A stretch of DNA of 64,000 nt from Peptostreptococcus sp. D1 (GTDB taxonomy: Bacteria > Bacillota > Clostridia > Peptostreptococcales > Peptostreptococcaceae): the NCBI RefSeq assembly GCF_900112955.1, contig NZ_FONP01000005.1, forward strand, positions 62,001-126,000. Direction: 5' to 3'. Of the stretch, positions 52,164-61,744 are shown piece by piece; position 1 is the stretch's first letter, and the number at the start of each line of letters is the position of its first letter. The notes under the pieces were generated by a model, which saw nothing but the letters and a program-made list of their open reading frames with translations, ran no database searches and was not told the origin of the DNA. The translations under genes were made by a program, and so were the position numbers.

Positions 52164-53072
52164 CTATTTTTTATCCGTTTTTTTTCTATATACCTTGTAT
52201 CCTAGTGCCATCAATACTATACCTACGCCAATAATAAGATATACCTTCCAATCTCCGGTTTTTATTATTGACCCGATTTTTCCACCAGCATCAGAAGATG
52301 ATCTATTGCTCTTTTCTGTGTTTGTAATAACAAATTCATTAGTACTATTTTCTTTTATTTCTGATATATATCCACTTGGAACTTCTTCCTTAACTGAATA
52401 AATGATATCCTTACCATTTATTTCTTTCTCTTTTAATGCTTTGAATGTGTACATCCATCCATTACTCTCGCTAAGCTCAGCCTCATCTACTTTTTGTTCA
52501 TTTGCATACAAGTAGACTTGTATCCTCTTTAATTTGTTTCCAACCCATACTTTTTTTACCAATAATTCCTTACCTTTGGATGGAACTGTTGATTTTGTAT
52601 AAACCTTTACCAATTTACTCGTTTTCTCAGAGTTGACAACAAGAGGAGATGTTTGATTACTTTTTTTCCATAAATTTCCTATTTTTGTAATTTCGACAAT
52701 ATAGTATGAACCAACACTCAAATTAGATACCACTGTTTCCCCCTTACTATCAGTTGCATTACTAATTATCATTTTCCCCTTTGATTCATATTCTTTTTGA
52801 ATCTGCTCTAAAGACATTGATTCCAATTGTTTTGCCAAGACTTCCTTTTCTTTATTACCAATTTCCTCATCACCAATTTTGATTAATCCAAATACACTTC
52901 CGGATACCGGTATGACACTTTTTCCATTTTCCTTATTAAGTAATTTCACAATGCTAATAGATCCCGTATCCTGAGAAGATTTTGCTTCTTTTGCATACAC
53001 ACTATTTATTGTAAAGGAAAAAATCATCATAAAAATTAGCAATATCAGTGAGCTGTTCTTAATTGACCTCAT
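52164..53072 (-). CDS. Anchor/basal pilin with SpaA and Cna-B domains, island 2
   Basis: A 302-aa exported protein. A signal peptide precedes a SpaA-type domain (SIVKLLNKENGK, SVGSYYIVEITKIGNLW), a Cna-B domain (LLVKKVWVGNKLKRIQVYLY, IIYSVKEEVPSGY) and the motif IIKTGD at about 269 with a helix and basic tail. The motif lacks the proline of LPXTG, exactly as in the island 1 paralogue. The start ATG has GGGAGA rather far upstream. Confidence 0.86.
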   Translation of the reverse strand: MRSIKNSSLILLIFMMIFSFTINSVYAKEAKSSQDTGSISIVKLLNKENGKSVIPVSGSVFGLIKIGDEEIGNKEKEVLAKQLESMSLEQIQKEYESKGKMIISNATDSKGETVVSNLSVGSYYIVEITKIGNLWKKSNQTSPLVVNSEKTSKLVKVYTKSTVPSKGKELLVKKVWVGNKLKRIQVYLYANEQKVDEAELSESNGWMYTFKALKEKEINGKDIIYSVKEEVPSGYISEIKENSTNEFVITNTEKSNRSSSDAGGKIGSIIKTGDWKVYLIIGVGIVLMALGYKVYRKKTDKK

Positions 53073-53104
53073 AATATATCATATTCTCCCTTCATCTGAA
53101 TTTG

Positions 53105-53146
53105 CCTCAATCAATCACTGAAAATATTTTCAGTGATTGATTGAGG
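53105..53146. other. Perfect intercistronic hairpin between backbone and anchor pilin genes, island 2
   Basis: CCTCAATCAATCACTGAAAA (53105-53124), a two-base loop and its exact complement (53127-53146). No T run follows on the minus strand. Position, length and the CTGAAA apex match the island 1 hairpin. Confidence 0.88.
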
Positions 53147-53210
53147 GGGCAATTATTAATATAATAATTCCCCCTAATATTTAATGTATGAGTTGTTTTT
53201 TATTTATTGA

Positions 53211-54794
53211 TTATATCCTAGAGTTTCTTTTCTTCATATAGATACCAAGAGCAGTAATTAGTATACCGCCTACTATAACTACCACTGAGCCTATACCACC
53301 TGTCTGTGGAATAGTTACCTTGTGATTGTTTATGATTTGTGGATCCGAATGCTTTAATCCATTTATATTAGTTGGATCTTTATAGTAGCTTTGATAATCC
53401 ACCCTGAATAGCTGTGGTTCAATTATCAATGCATAATCCTTAGGAGCCTTAATTTCCTTGATATAATACTCAGTAAATCCAGCTTCTTGTGGCTTTTTAT
53501 TCTTTTCGCCAAAAGGTAGTCCGACAACTTCAAATTCGCCACTATCGTTAGAGCTAAATATTGTAACTTTCTTTTCTGACTCTATCTGCTCATAAGTCTT
53601 ATTTTCCACTACTGACTTATCAATCCATTCATTCTTTACAACTTTGTTTGCTGATAAAGTCTGCTTAAGATACTTTGTCTGTTCCTTATTCATAACAATA
53701 AACTTTGCATCCTTTAGCTTGATAGTCCCTTTATCTGCATCTTGCTTGATAAATCTTTTTCCACCTGTATGCAATTCTGGTTTTTCTGATTCTTTATCCT
53801 TCTTATCAGTTGGATTGTGTCCATATATTATCTTTGCCTCATTAGGATTTTCGGCTCCAAGTATTGCATCTTCATTTATAACAGCCCTGTATGTAACTAT
53901 TATTTCATCGTCTTTTTCAAGTGATTTTATGAAGGTTTCCTTAAAAATTATTTTAAATTTAGCATTTTTAGTTTTTTCTACTGCATCAGTTGTATAATCA
54001 GCTGTCAAATTGACCTTTACAGTGTTATTATTCTTCTTTTTCTTTACATTTATTTCCATATTTCCAGCATATGTTAGACCCTTTGACAATTGATCTTCTA
54101 TTTCCAATACTTTGTAATCCTTAATACCTTCCGGCATTTTAGAGGTTATTCTAAACTGCTTTTCCTCACCTATAAGTGCTGTATCATGTTGATCTGTTTC
54201 ATTTACATACTTGTGTATATCTGGCTCATCAACAGTATTTTTTGGATATACATATAGCGGATTATTTTGAGCTATCGTAGTAAATTTATTTCCCGCTGCA
54301 TTATATGCTGGTAAAGATATCTCCATTGGAACAGCCTTTGAATTTGCCAACTGTTTTTTACCCTCAATAGTAGATTTTGACTTATTTTCAACTATAATAT
54401 ATTTTCCCTCAGACAGACCTTTAAAATTAATCTGTCCTTGAGCATCTGTCAGCTGAGAATTCTTAAATTCTCCTACATCTTGAACTAAATCACCAATCTT
54501 ATCAGGCTTACTTTCATCATATTTATGTACCTCAAAGCACACACCTTTTAAATATTTTACTCCTCCGCCAAAAAATTGTTCAACATTTGATAGCTTTCTA
54601 CCATCATATGTTATTCCGTTATGTGTTGGATTTTTTGAATCCCAATTTTTTAATGCAGCTTCATTTGGCATCAATATTTTTGTCAGAACAACATCATATG
54701 TTTCTTCCGCTGTCAGTGCATTTACTGGTAATACTGATATAAGAGCAATAGCCATAGCCATCAGCAGTCCAAGCACTTTACTAAGTTTTTTCAT
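53211..54794 (-). CDS. Backbone (major) pilin, island 2
   Basis: A 527-aa major pilin: signal peptide (about 1-27), N-terminal domain ETYDVVLTKIL, pilin motif VYPKN with likely linking residue Lys185, central domains with isopeptide-type strands, a late domain with YYIKEIKAPKDYAL and the sorting signal IPQTGG at about 495 followed by a helix and KKRNSRI. The ATG at 54794 follows GGGGAGG. It shares the layout and many blocks (PELHTGGKRF, NNHKVTIPQTGGIGS) with the island 1 pilin. Confidence 0.95.
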   Translation of the reverse strand: MKKLSKVLGLLMAMAIALISVLPVNALTAEETYDVVLTKILMPNEAALKNWDSKNPTHNGITYDGRKLSNVEQFFGGGVKYLKGVCFEVHKYDESKPDKIGDLVQDVGEFKNSQLTDAQGQINFKGLSEGKYIIVENKSKSTIEGKKQLANSKAVPMEISLPAYNAAGNKFTTIAQNNPLYVYPKNTVDEPDIHKYVNETDQHDTALIGEEKQFRITSKMPEGIKDYKVLEIEDQLSKGLTYAGNMEINVKKKKNNNTVKVNLTADYTTDAVEKTKNAKFKIIFKETFIKSLEKDDEIIVTYRAVINEDAILGAENPNEAKIIYGHNPTDKKDKESEKPELHTGGKRFIKQDADKGTIKLKDAKFIVMNKEQTKYLKQTLSANKVVKNEWIDKSVVENKTYEQIESEKKVTIFSSNDSGEFEVVGLPFGEKNKKPQEAGFTEYYIKEIKAPKDYALIIEPQLFRVDYQSYYKDPTNINGLKHSDPQIINNHKVTIPQTGGIGSVVVIVGGILITALGIYMKKRNSRI

Positions 54795-55045
54795 TTTTTC
54801 CTCCCCATTATTTAAATTAATTTTTTTATTTATTAATATCATTCAACTCGGCTCAAAAATAATTATTTTTTTAAAATACAACCCACTGAAATTACAACAA
54901 ACTCATTTCAAAATTACATAAAACACTATTAATGAGCGAGCTTTGATACAAATAAGCAAATCATTTAATTATTTCATCAATGTATTTTCCACAAAATTCA
55001 CAATATAATCATAATATTGTTCAATAATTCTCTATAAACACAATG

Positions 55046-57580
55046 CTAATTGCTAGAATCAGTCAAGCTTTTAAATAGTCTTCCAAAACAAGCCATTAAT
55101 AAACCAGTAGCTACAACAGCAATGCTACCAATTCCACCAGTCGCAGGATATTCAGGATTGACCTTGTTTTTTAGCTTCAAGCCTACAGTGGAGAGGTTGG
55201 TTCCCTCTTTAATTACCAAAGTTCTCTCACTTTCTTCAGATACCTCAGTAAATCCTCTCGGAACAATTTCTCTAACCTCATATGTATAAAAGTTTCCAGC
55301 TGGGTCCTTTATATCCAGATTTTTATATACATATTTCCAATGCCCACTCGCATCCCTGTATAATGTAACACTATCTTTATCATTTACTTTTACAGCTTCC
55401 TCTGGTGAGCTTATAGATTTTCTATACAGCTTTATCTCTATTACTGGCAAATCATCGTGATTTATAGGTTGACCGGAAGCACTCTGCCACAATTTTTCTA
55501 CTGGAAGCTCAAACAATTTCCTTTTCTCTTTGTTGTAAACTCTCAAAGTCTCATTTATCAAGCCTGTATCATTATTCTTTCCAGTATAGCTCTGCTTGTC
55601 ATATTTATTAAACTCAAAATCTCCTGTCAAAGCATTCTTATCTTCTTCAATATAATATGTGTAATAATCCCCATTGTCATTTTGCAATTCCAGCTTGTCG
55701 AACACGTATTTCCAAGACAAATTTGGATCTTCATTATACTTAAGTGACCTTACCAAAGAAAAAGCATTATCTTCTACATTATTTATTTTTCTTTTAAGTG
55801 TTATACTGATTGCAGGATATCCCTTTGTCTTCTCATTTGGTATTGAGCTGCCATTGTAGTCCAGCCAAATTTTTTCTACTGGTATGCTAATTCTCTTTCG
55901 CTCATTTTTTATTGTGAGTAGATTTACCTGATCCCCCTTAACCTCATAAGTATATGCTTGATTATTTTTTATATATCCTTGAGGAGGTACTACCTCTTCA
56001 ATAATATACCTTCCAGGATCCAATACCTCTGAGATTGCCTCACCTTTTGAATCTGTTTCCAAGGTAAATATTTTTCCATTGTTTTTACTTCTAATTCTAA
56101 ACCTTGCACCTTTAAGCGCTTTTGTAACATTATCCTTATCTACCTTACGAATCTTAAGCTTACCAATTGTACTCGCTGATCCCTCTCCACCAGAAAATGA
56201 AATCTCAAATCCTGAGCTAGATTCATTATATCTCCCATTTGCATACAATTTCGCTTTATTTCTCAATTTAAATCCTGGTATATAATTGGATCTATATCTA
56301 ATCATGACTTGACGATTGTCTAAGCTGTCTATCAATCTGCCTTCATCATCTGTTAATCTAAGAGGCTTTATTTCCCTATTCCACACCTCTTCTAAATCAA
56401 GGAAAAATGAACTGTTGAAATCATATAGATTTACATAGCTGCTGATGTTCACATCCTTGTACACCTTTACTGTATTTCCGTACTCATCGAATTTTACCAC
56501 CAACAATCTAAATGACTCCGGAACAAATGATATTATGCTAGGATCACCTTTTTCCACCTCAAGAGTATCACTTATAAAAGCCTCCTTCAGTGCTCCTTTT
56601 TTATGATTGATTCTCATCGCCCATTCGGTAATACGATTTTCCGGATCATTGGCTACCCTTTCAGACCATTTTGATAGTATCTCATCACCCAGCTTCTTTA
56701 TTCCATCACTTGTTATCGTCTTCGTCTTACCATCAATAGTTATAGAAATTTGATTATTATACTCTTCTTTTAAATATTTTCTTGAAACAGTACAGGCAAG
56801 GTACATAATTCCTTTTAAATCCTTCTTTCCTACTTCACTTTCTACATATTCAGTAAATGTAACCCTTATTTTTCCACCACCTGTATTTCTAGGTGAAACA
56901 ACCGCCTTTGCTACCAATTCATTACCATCTGGTGTCATCAAATCAAAGCGAGTTGCAGCAGTTTCTCCTGGAAATTTTAGCCCATCTGGCAAATCAACCT
57001 CAAAAAAATCGCCTCTTTTAAGATTCTTTAAATCACCAGTAATCTCCCATTTCATCTTTAAATAGTAGCTCTTCCACCAAATTAACTGTTTGAGAGGCTT
57101 AGAGCTCTCGCTTTTTGCTTCCACTATATCAAAATCAGTAATATTCACATTTACCTGTGTTTCATTTGCACGTGCCATTCTAGCACTTCGAAGTGCCATA
57201 CCTATATTATCACTGTACTCGTTAATCCTACCTTCATTATCGTTACCGCCTTCAGGATTTGAGACTTTATCATCAGAGAATGTCCCACTTGATTTCGAAT
57301 CATCCTTATCATAAATCTTCTCATTATCATCCTCAGCATCAGCTTTTTTTTCATTATTTTCATTATTACCAAAGCTCTTTTCAAGTATATTATACGATTT
57401 ATTATCTCCAAGAAGCTCAAGTAGACCATAGTCGCCTTTTATATTTAATCCATTTCCCTCAACAGCTGCGTCTTCACTTGCCATACTGTACGAAATAGTA
57501 CTTGAATATATATTCGCAAATATACTAAATATCAATAATACAAGAAAAAATAATTTCGATTTCTTCTTCATATTTAGCAT
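55046..57580 (-). CDS. Pilus tip adhesin with SdrG-like N-terminal domain, island 2
   Basis: An 844-aa tip protein: signal peptide, acidic low-complexity region, adhesin domain (about 130-470) with RGDFFEVDLPDGLKFPGE, then a SpaA domain (GKLKIRKVDKDN), two Cna-B domains (VEKIWLDYNGS, VEKLWQSASGQ) and YPATGG at about 811. The adhesin domain is a paralogue of that in the 916-aa surface protein at 9.4-12.2 kb; both contain an RGDFFEV/EGDYFTV strand and an MIRYRSNYIPG/RIRYKSTYTPG strand. The ATG at 57580 follows GGGGAGG. The ligand is unknown. Confidence 0.9.
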   Translation of the reverse strand: MLNMKKKSKLFFLVLLIFSIFANIYSSTISYSMASEDAAVEGNGLNIKGDYGLLELLGDNKSYNILEKSFGNNENNEKKADAEDDNEKIYDKDDSKSSGTFSDDKVSNPEGGNDNEGRINEYSDNIGMALRSARMARANETQVNVNITDFDIVEAKSESSKPLKQLIWWKSYYLKMKWEITGDLKNLKRGDFFEVDLPDGLKFPGETAATRFDLMTPDGNELVAKAVVSPRNTGGGKIRVTFTEYVESEVGKKDLKGIMYLACTVSRKYLKEEYNNQISITIDGKTKTITSDGIKKLGDEILSKWSERVANDPENRITEWAMRINHKKGALKEAFISDTLEVEKGDPSIISFVPESFRLLVVKFDEYGNTVKVYKDVNISSYVNLYDFNSSFFLDLEEVWNREIKPLRLTDDEGRLIDSLDNRQVMIRYRSNYIPGFKLRNKAKLYANGRYNESSSGFEISFSGGEGSASTIGKLKIRKVDKDNVTKALKGARFRIRSKNNGKIFTLETDSKGEAISEVLDPGRYIIEEVVPPQGYIKNNQAYTYEVKGDQVNLLTIKNERKRISIPVEKIWLDYNGSSIPNEKTKGYPAISITLKRKINNVEDNAFSLVRSLKYNEDPNLSWKYVFDKLELQNDNGDYYTYYIEEDKNALTGDFEFNKYDKQSYTGKNNDTGLINETLRVYNKEKRKLFELPVEKLWQSASGQPINHDDLPVIEIKLYRKSISSPEEAVKVNDKDSVTLYRDASGHWKYVYKNLDIKDPAGNFYTYEVREIVPRGFTEVSEESERTLVIKEGTNLSTVGLKLKNKVNPEYPATGGIGSIAVVATGLLMACFGRLFKSLTDSSN

Positions 57581-57621
57581 AAAACCTCCCCTACTCATAA
57601 TTTTTATAGCACTTGTTTTCA

Positions 57622-57630
57622 AGTATAGCA
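57622..57630 (-). promoter_or_regulatory. Extended -10 of the island 2 pilus promoter
   Basis: Minus-strand TGC-TATACT (TG at 57630-57629, TATACT at 57627-57622) without a good -35. The AATGCTTT word (complement of 57645-57652) sits at the -35 position, where an AraC-type activator could bind. Confidence 0.5.
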
Positions 57631-57829
57631 ATTTTAGAAAAATAAAGCATTCCTTTTTTTATTTCATTGATTACAAATTTTAAAAAAAGAACTATTTTGT
57701 TAAACAATAATATCCTCTTAAATTATTTTGTTACCTTTTTTATTTTATTGATAATGCTTTCTACAAAAATAACCCCTTTTAAAATACACGCTTTTTAATT
57801 ATTTGAAGCTACTTACACAAATCATCTAA

Positions 57830-57867
57830 ATAAAAAACCGTAGGCAAAATAATTTTTCTCCTACGGT
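57830..57867 (-). terminator. Terminator after the island 2 regulator gene
   Basis: ACCGTAG (57837-57843) pairs with CTACGGT (57861-57867), followed on the minus strand by six T. Confidence 0.75.
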
Positions 57868-57879
57868 AACTCAAAAATC

Positions 57880-57904
57880 AGACTTTACAGGTCAATAATA
57901 TTAG
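57880..57904. repeat. Dispersed copy of the adhesin-linked 23-bp repeat
   Basis: Twenty-three of 25 bases match 12301-12325. It lies about 300 bases upstream of the island 2 tip adhesin, the paralogue of the protein downstream of the three-copy array. Confidence 0.75.
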
Positions 57905-57938
57905 CGTTTTATTTACACGATAATCAATGTAAATCCAT

Positions 57939-60350
57939 CTATACGAAATTGCCAATTTTTGTTATTCTTATAAATTTAATTTCAAATAAGCCTAATTTAA
58001 TTTCAGTATCATATGTATCATGTATATCCACAAACTCAACATACAGGTTTGGCGTTATTTTTGAAGATATATATTCTTTCTCCTCTCTAGACAATTGGTT
58101 TGGTGCCCCCATATTCTTCCATTCCCTATAAAATGTTCCATTTTCAGAATGAGTAGATCTAGTGCTTATCTTATACCTTCCATGCAGACCAGATATTCTT
58201 ATTTTGTATTTTTCGTGGGAGCTATTATAATTCATGACAACTTTATCTGACACCTTTTTAATATTTCTATGTATATCTTGATACAGCAAGCATAAGTATT
58301 CATCATCATCCTTGACAAAAAACACACCCGGCTCAGAATATATACATTCACCATTTATTTCAGAAAGAATTTTTTCAACATAAAAGCATGCATTATAAAT
58401 TCCAAACTCATTGCTTAATTCATATTTCCCAATATACTCTTTTTTCTTCTTTTCAAACCTTTCTCTACTAGAAAACATACTATTGTAATACTTAACCGAC
58501 GATATTCCCAATTTATTTTCCTGCATTTCAATATATGAATTTACCGCACATAAAGCAAACATTGATTCCCAATAATATCTAGATAATTTTTCCCATTCAT
58601 AGTATAGATACATATCAGATATATAGACCTTATATCTTTTCTTTTCCTTCAACGAATTCACAAAGCTAATAATCTTATCAATATGATTTTTTCTTCTTAC
58701 CAGAACACAGCTATTGTTTGATTTGTCAGAGTAAATATATGGATCCACTACACTAAATGACAATGAATCTACATCCAAATCATCATCTACAATACTCCTT
58801 ACCTTTTCATATTGCTTACTTGATTTTATCAAATTCAAATCACCCATATGTATTCCTATTTTCTTATTTTGAAGCTTATGCCTTATTAATTTCCTTATTT
58901 TATTATAAAGATTTTTATTGTAATAATACTCCTCATCGTTTTTATAGTCCATCCAAACCCAGGGCATCTTTAGCTCAAATTTCCAATATTTTAATTTTGA
59001 CACAGATATTATCTCAGAAATACTATTCAAAAATCGTTCTAAAGTCTTATAAGAAGCATTCCTCATATTGATTAAATCACTCTTGTCTTTTATATGCATA
59101 AACTCTAAAACGATTAATGGTTTCAAATTAAGATTTTCCAGCTTGTGAATATAGTACATGAATTTTGTAAAATCAATCCTTTCCTTACTGAACTCGTCAT
59201 ATACAAAATATACATTCCTATTGAACAAAAGTGATATAGTAACATAATCATATCTTAGTGACCTTTGAATAGTTTCAATTTTCTCTCTCCATCTATCACC
59301 AAATATATTTAAATTTACCACCCTCTTATTGCAATCCTCTACATAAAAACCACTCCTGTTTACATCAATATCATAATTTATACTTTCATCACTGTTGCTG
59401 CTTATAGCTCTATTGGTATCTTCACGTTCTTCAAAAATTTCATATACGACCTCTGATTCCAATATTGATGGCATATCTGCGTATTTGTAGTCTAGCTTTC
59501 TCAAGCATCTCATCTTTTTTCTAAACTGAGAAGGAGTTTCGTTCATATATTTTTTATAGTTCTCATAAAACGATTTTGAGCTCATAAATCCACACTCAGT
59601 CGCAATCTCCAAAATACTCTTATCAGAATCAATTAACCATTCCATTGATTTTTCGATACGTGCGAAAATATGACACTCTACAAACTTAACCCCCAATACC
59701 TTTTTATATATTTTTGATACATACGATGAATAATTGTTAAAATCACTAGATAATTGCCCAAGACTATATCCATTCTGTGGCTCTTCAAACATCAGCCTTG
59801 TATATTCAACCAGCTTTTTAGAAAACCAAATATCAATTTTTTCTTTTTCATCATTTGAGGCTTTTGATGAAAAGCTTTCAAATAGCTTTTTAAGCATATT
59901 TCTTACCAGCTTTACATACACATTTTCAGAAATGTTATCTTCTAAAATATACAAACATAATAATTCCTTCATCGTCGATATAAGCTCTTGATACTCGATA
60001 CTATCCCTCTGAGCACTATCAAAGTCAAATGAAGCAATTGTTTTTGTAGAGTATGCATTAAGTGCAAATTCCAAATTTATATCAAAGTATAGAATCAAAT
60101 TTTCTTGATTGCAATTTAACAACACTCGATATACCTTACAAGGATTAATAATATATAATTGCCCCTTATTCAAATTTATTTTCTCATCCATATAAACAAT
60201 ACTTATATTTCCATCTAGCACTAATATAATTCTATAGCCATTATCATTTAATATAACGCTATTCGCTCTATAGCTTGCAAATGAAAACGAATAATATTCA
60301 GATTCTATATCATTATTTTTAGGTGATATCTTATCATAAAATCCGACCAT
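57939..60350 (-). CDS. AraC family regulator with C-terminal GH39-like domain, island 2
   Basis: An 803-aa paralogue of the island 1 regulator. A cupin-like N-terminus is followed by an AraC domain at about 190-285 (SLGQLSSDFNNYSSYVSKIYKK, ILEIATECGFMSSKSFYENYKKYMNETP), then a GH39-like region ending with ENGTFYREWKNMGAPNQLSREEKEYI. The acid/base motif is KMP (FELKMPWVW) in place of NEP. The ATG follows AAAGGAGAG. It probably activates island 2, whose first structural gene is directly downstream. Unlike its paralogue, its promoter region has no dinucleotide tract. Confidence 0.9.
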   Translation of the reverse strand: MVGFYDKISPKNNDIESEYYSFSFASYRANSVILNDNGYRIILVLDGNISIVYMDEKINLNKGQLYIINPCKVYRVLLNCNQENLILYFDINLEFALNAYSTKTIASFDFDSAQRDSIEYQELISTMKELLCLYILEDNISENVYVKLVRNMLKKLFESFSSKASNDEKEKIDIWFSKKLVEYTRLMFEEPQNGYSLGQLSSDFNNYSSYVSKIYKKVLGVKFVECHIFARIEKSMEWLIDSDKSILEIATECGFMSSKSFYENYKKYMNETPSQFRKKMRCLRKLDYKYADMPSILESEVVYEIFEEREDTNRAISSNSDESINYDIDVNRSGFYVEDCNKRVVNLNIFGDRWREKIETIQRSLRYDYVTISLLFNRNVYFVYDEFSKERIDFTKFMYYIHKLENLNLKPLIVLEFMHIKDKSDLINMRNASYKTLERFLNSISEIISVSKLKYWKFELKMPWVWMDYKNDEEYYYNKNLYNKIRKLIRHKLQNKKIGIHMGDLNLIKSSKQYEKVRSIVDDDLDVDSLSFSVVDPYIYSDKSNNSCVLVRRKNHIDKIISFVNSLKEKKRYKVYISDMYLYYEWEKLSRYYWESMFALCAVNSYIEMQENKLGISSVKYYNSMFSSRERFEKKKKEYIGKYELSNEFGIYNACFYVEKILSEINGECIYSEPGVFFVKDDDEYLCLLYQDIHRNIKKVSDKVVMNYNSSHEKYKIRISGLHGRYKISTRSTHSENGTFYREWKNMGAPNQLSREEKEYISSKITPNLYVEFVDIHDTYDTEIKLGLFEIKFIRITKIGNFV

Positions 60351-60920
60351 AATACTCTCCTTTTATCCCCATTTATAATAATTATCTAATTCCCCTTCTC
60401 TACTGTTTTTGTAAATTTTACTAGCTCTCCATATTAATAAATATGATTTGTAAGATGTAAATTGAATTTAACTAAAAATGATTAAATTATTTATTTGATT
60501 TTTTTCTTTTTTTAATCATTACTTAATTATATTAATCATAATAAAATTATGCCTTATTATAAAACATCCCAAACATATTTGCAACTTGTACTAATTTATG
60601 ATAAAAGAATATTTTAAATGTATTTTTGCTTAAAAAATAATATTTTGCGAAAAAAAAATAGCATATTATTATGCTTATTTGTTAGTTTTATCTATTATTA
60701 TAAAAATATTTTGTATTTCATTTCAATGATATCTTTTTTATTTTTTAATAAAAATATTCATTTTTCCACCTATTTTTTTAAAAAAAGTTATATTGCATGT
60801 AATATTTATTATAAAAATTCACATAATTTATAATTAAAGTTATATGAATAAAATATATCTATCGCCTATTTTTATAAAATAAAAATATTGTCAATAAATT
60901 CGAATCAATTTATTTTTATG
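60351..60920. other. AT-rich intergenic region upstream of the island 2 regulator
   Basis: About 570 bases, very AT-rich. Visible items are a palindrome CATATT-AATA-AATATG (60430-60445), inverted arms AATGATTAAA (60477-60486) and TTTAATCATT (60511-60520), and a run of nine A near 60650. No convincing gene or promoter can be assigned. Confidence 0.6.
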
Positions 60921-60963
60921 AAAAAATACCATAGGCAATTTCACTTGCCCATGGCATTTTTTA
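60921..60963. terminator. Bidirectional terminator after tatD
   Basis: AAAAAAT-CCAT-GGCAA pairs with TTGCC-ATGG-ATTTTTT with single-base bulges, giving A and T runs at the two ends. Confidence 0.85.
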
Positions 60964-60973
60964 CGTTTACTTT

Positions 60974-61744
60974 CTATTTAATTCTAAAAAATTTCATGGC
61001 ATTATCTTTTGTGACTCTACAAACCTCCTCATATGAGATACCTTTTTCAAGTGCTATCTTTTCAGCAACATATTTCACCATAGACGGGTCATTTCTTTTA
61101 CCTCTAAATGGCACTGGTGCCATATATGGAGAATCGGTTTCGATAAACAACCATTCGAGAGGTATTTCTTTTGCAACTTCAACAGTTTTCTTATTATTTT
61201 TAAAAGTTACTGTTCCTGGAATTGATATGTAACAACCCAGCCTTATATATTCTTGTGCCAGCTCCAATGCGCCACTGTAGCAATGAAGAACACATCCAGT
61301 TTCTTTTGCCTTGTATTTCTTTATTATTTCAAAAGTATCGCCATGGGCATCTCTATCATGAACAATAAACGGAAGTCCAAGCTCATTTGCCAATTCAAGC
61401 TGTCTAATAAACCATTTTTTTTGATCTTCTCTAGGTGACAAATCATAATAATAGTCCAATCCTATTTCACCGATTGCAACTACTTTTTTATTGTTCTTCG
61501 CCCATTTTCTCAATGTTTCTATATCAGACTCGGTCATTCCAGATACATCGTGAGGATGAACTCCAACAGCACTATAAATAAAGTCATATTTATTCGCCAA
61601 TTCTATTGCCGACTTTGAAGTTTTCATATCTGCACCTGGATTTACAACCAAATCTACTCCAGACTTTCTAATATATTCAATTGCAGCTTCTCTGTCTTCA
61701 TCAAATCTGTCATCATTTAAATGAGCATGCGAATCAAAAAGCAT
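60974..61744 (-). CDS. tatD: TatD family metal-dependent DNase/hydrolase
   Basis: A 256-aa TIM-barrel metallohydrolase. Metal ligands are in LFDSHAHLND at the N-terminus, VGVHPHD, AIGEIGLDYYYD, FIVHDRDAH, LHCYSG and IETDSPYMAP. The family has 3'-5' exonuclease or D-aminoacyl-tRNA deacylase activity. Its ATG overlaps the metG stop by one base (TAATG), and metG-tatD is a common Firmicute gene pair. Confidence 0.95.
   Translation of the reverse strand: MLFDSHAHLNDDRFDEDREAAIEYIRKSGVDLVVNPGADMKTSKSAIELANKYDFIYSAVGVHPHDVSGMTESDIETLRKWAKNNKKVVAIGEIGLDYYYDLSPREDQKKWFIRQLELANELGLPFIVHDRDAHGDTFEIIKKYKAKETGCVLHCYSGALELAQEYIRLGCYISIPGTVTFKNNKKTVEVAKEIPLEWLFIETDSPYMAPVPFRGKRNDPSMVKYVAEKIALEKGISYEEVCRVTKDNAMKFFRIK

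Larger units (their letters stand above)
57581..57938. other. Intergenic region between regulator 2 and island 2
   Basis: About 360 AT-rich bases containing the regulator's terminator, one copy of the adhesin-linked repeat (57880-57904), an inverted pair AAAGCATT (57645-57652) / AATGCTTT (57753-57760), and an extended -10 promoter close to the tip adhesin. Confidence 0.7.

Noticed and set aside
60618-60833. 71-codon plus-strand open frame in the AT-rich region before tatD
   Set aside because: Composition is almost all Ile, Phe, Tyr, Lys and Asn, as expected for AT-rich non-coding DNA, and there is no ribosome site.
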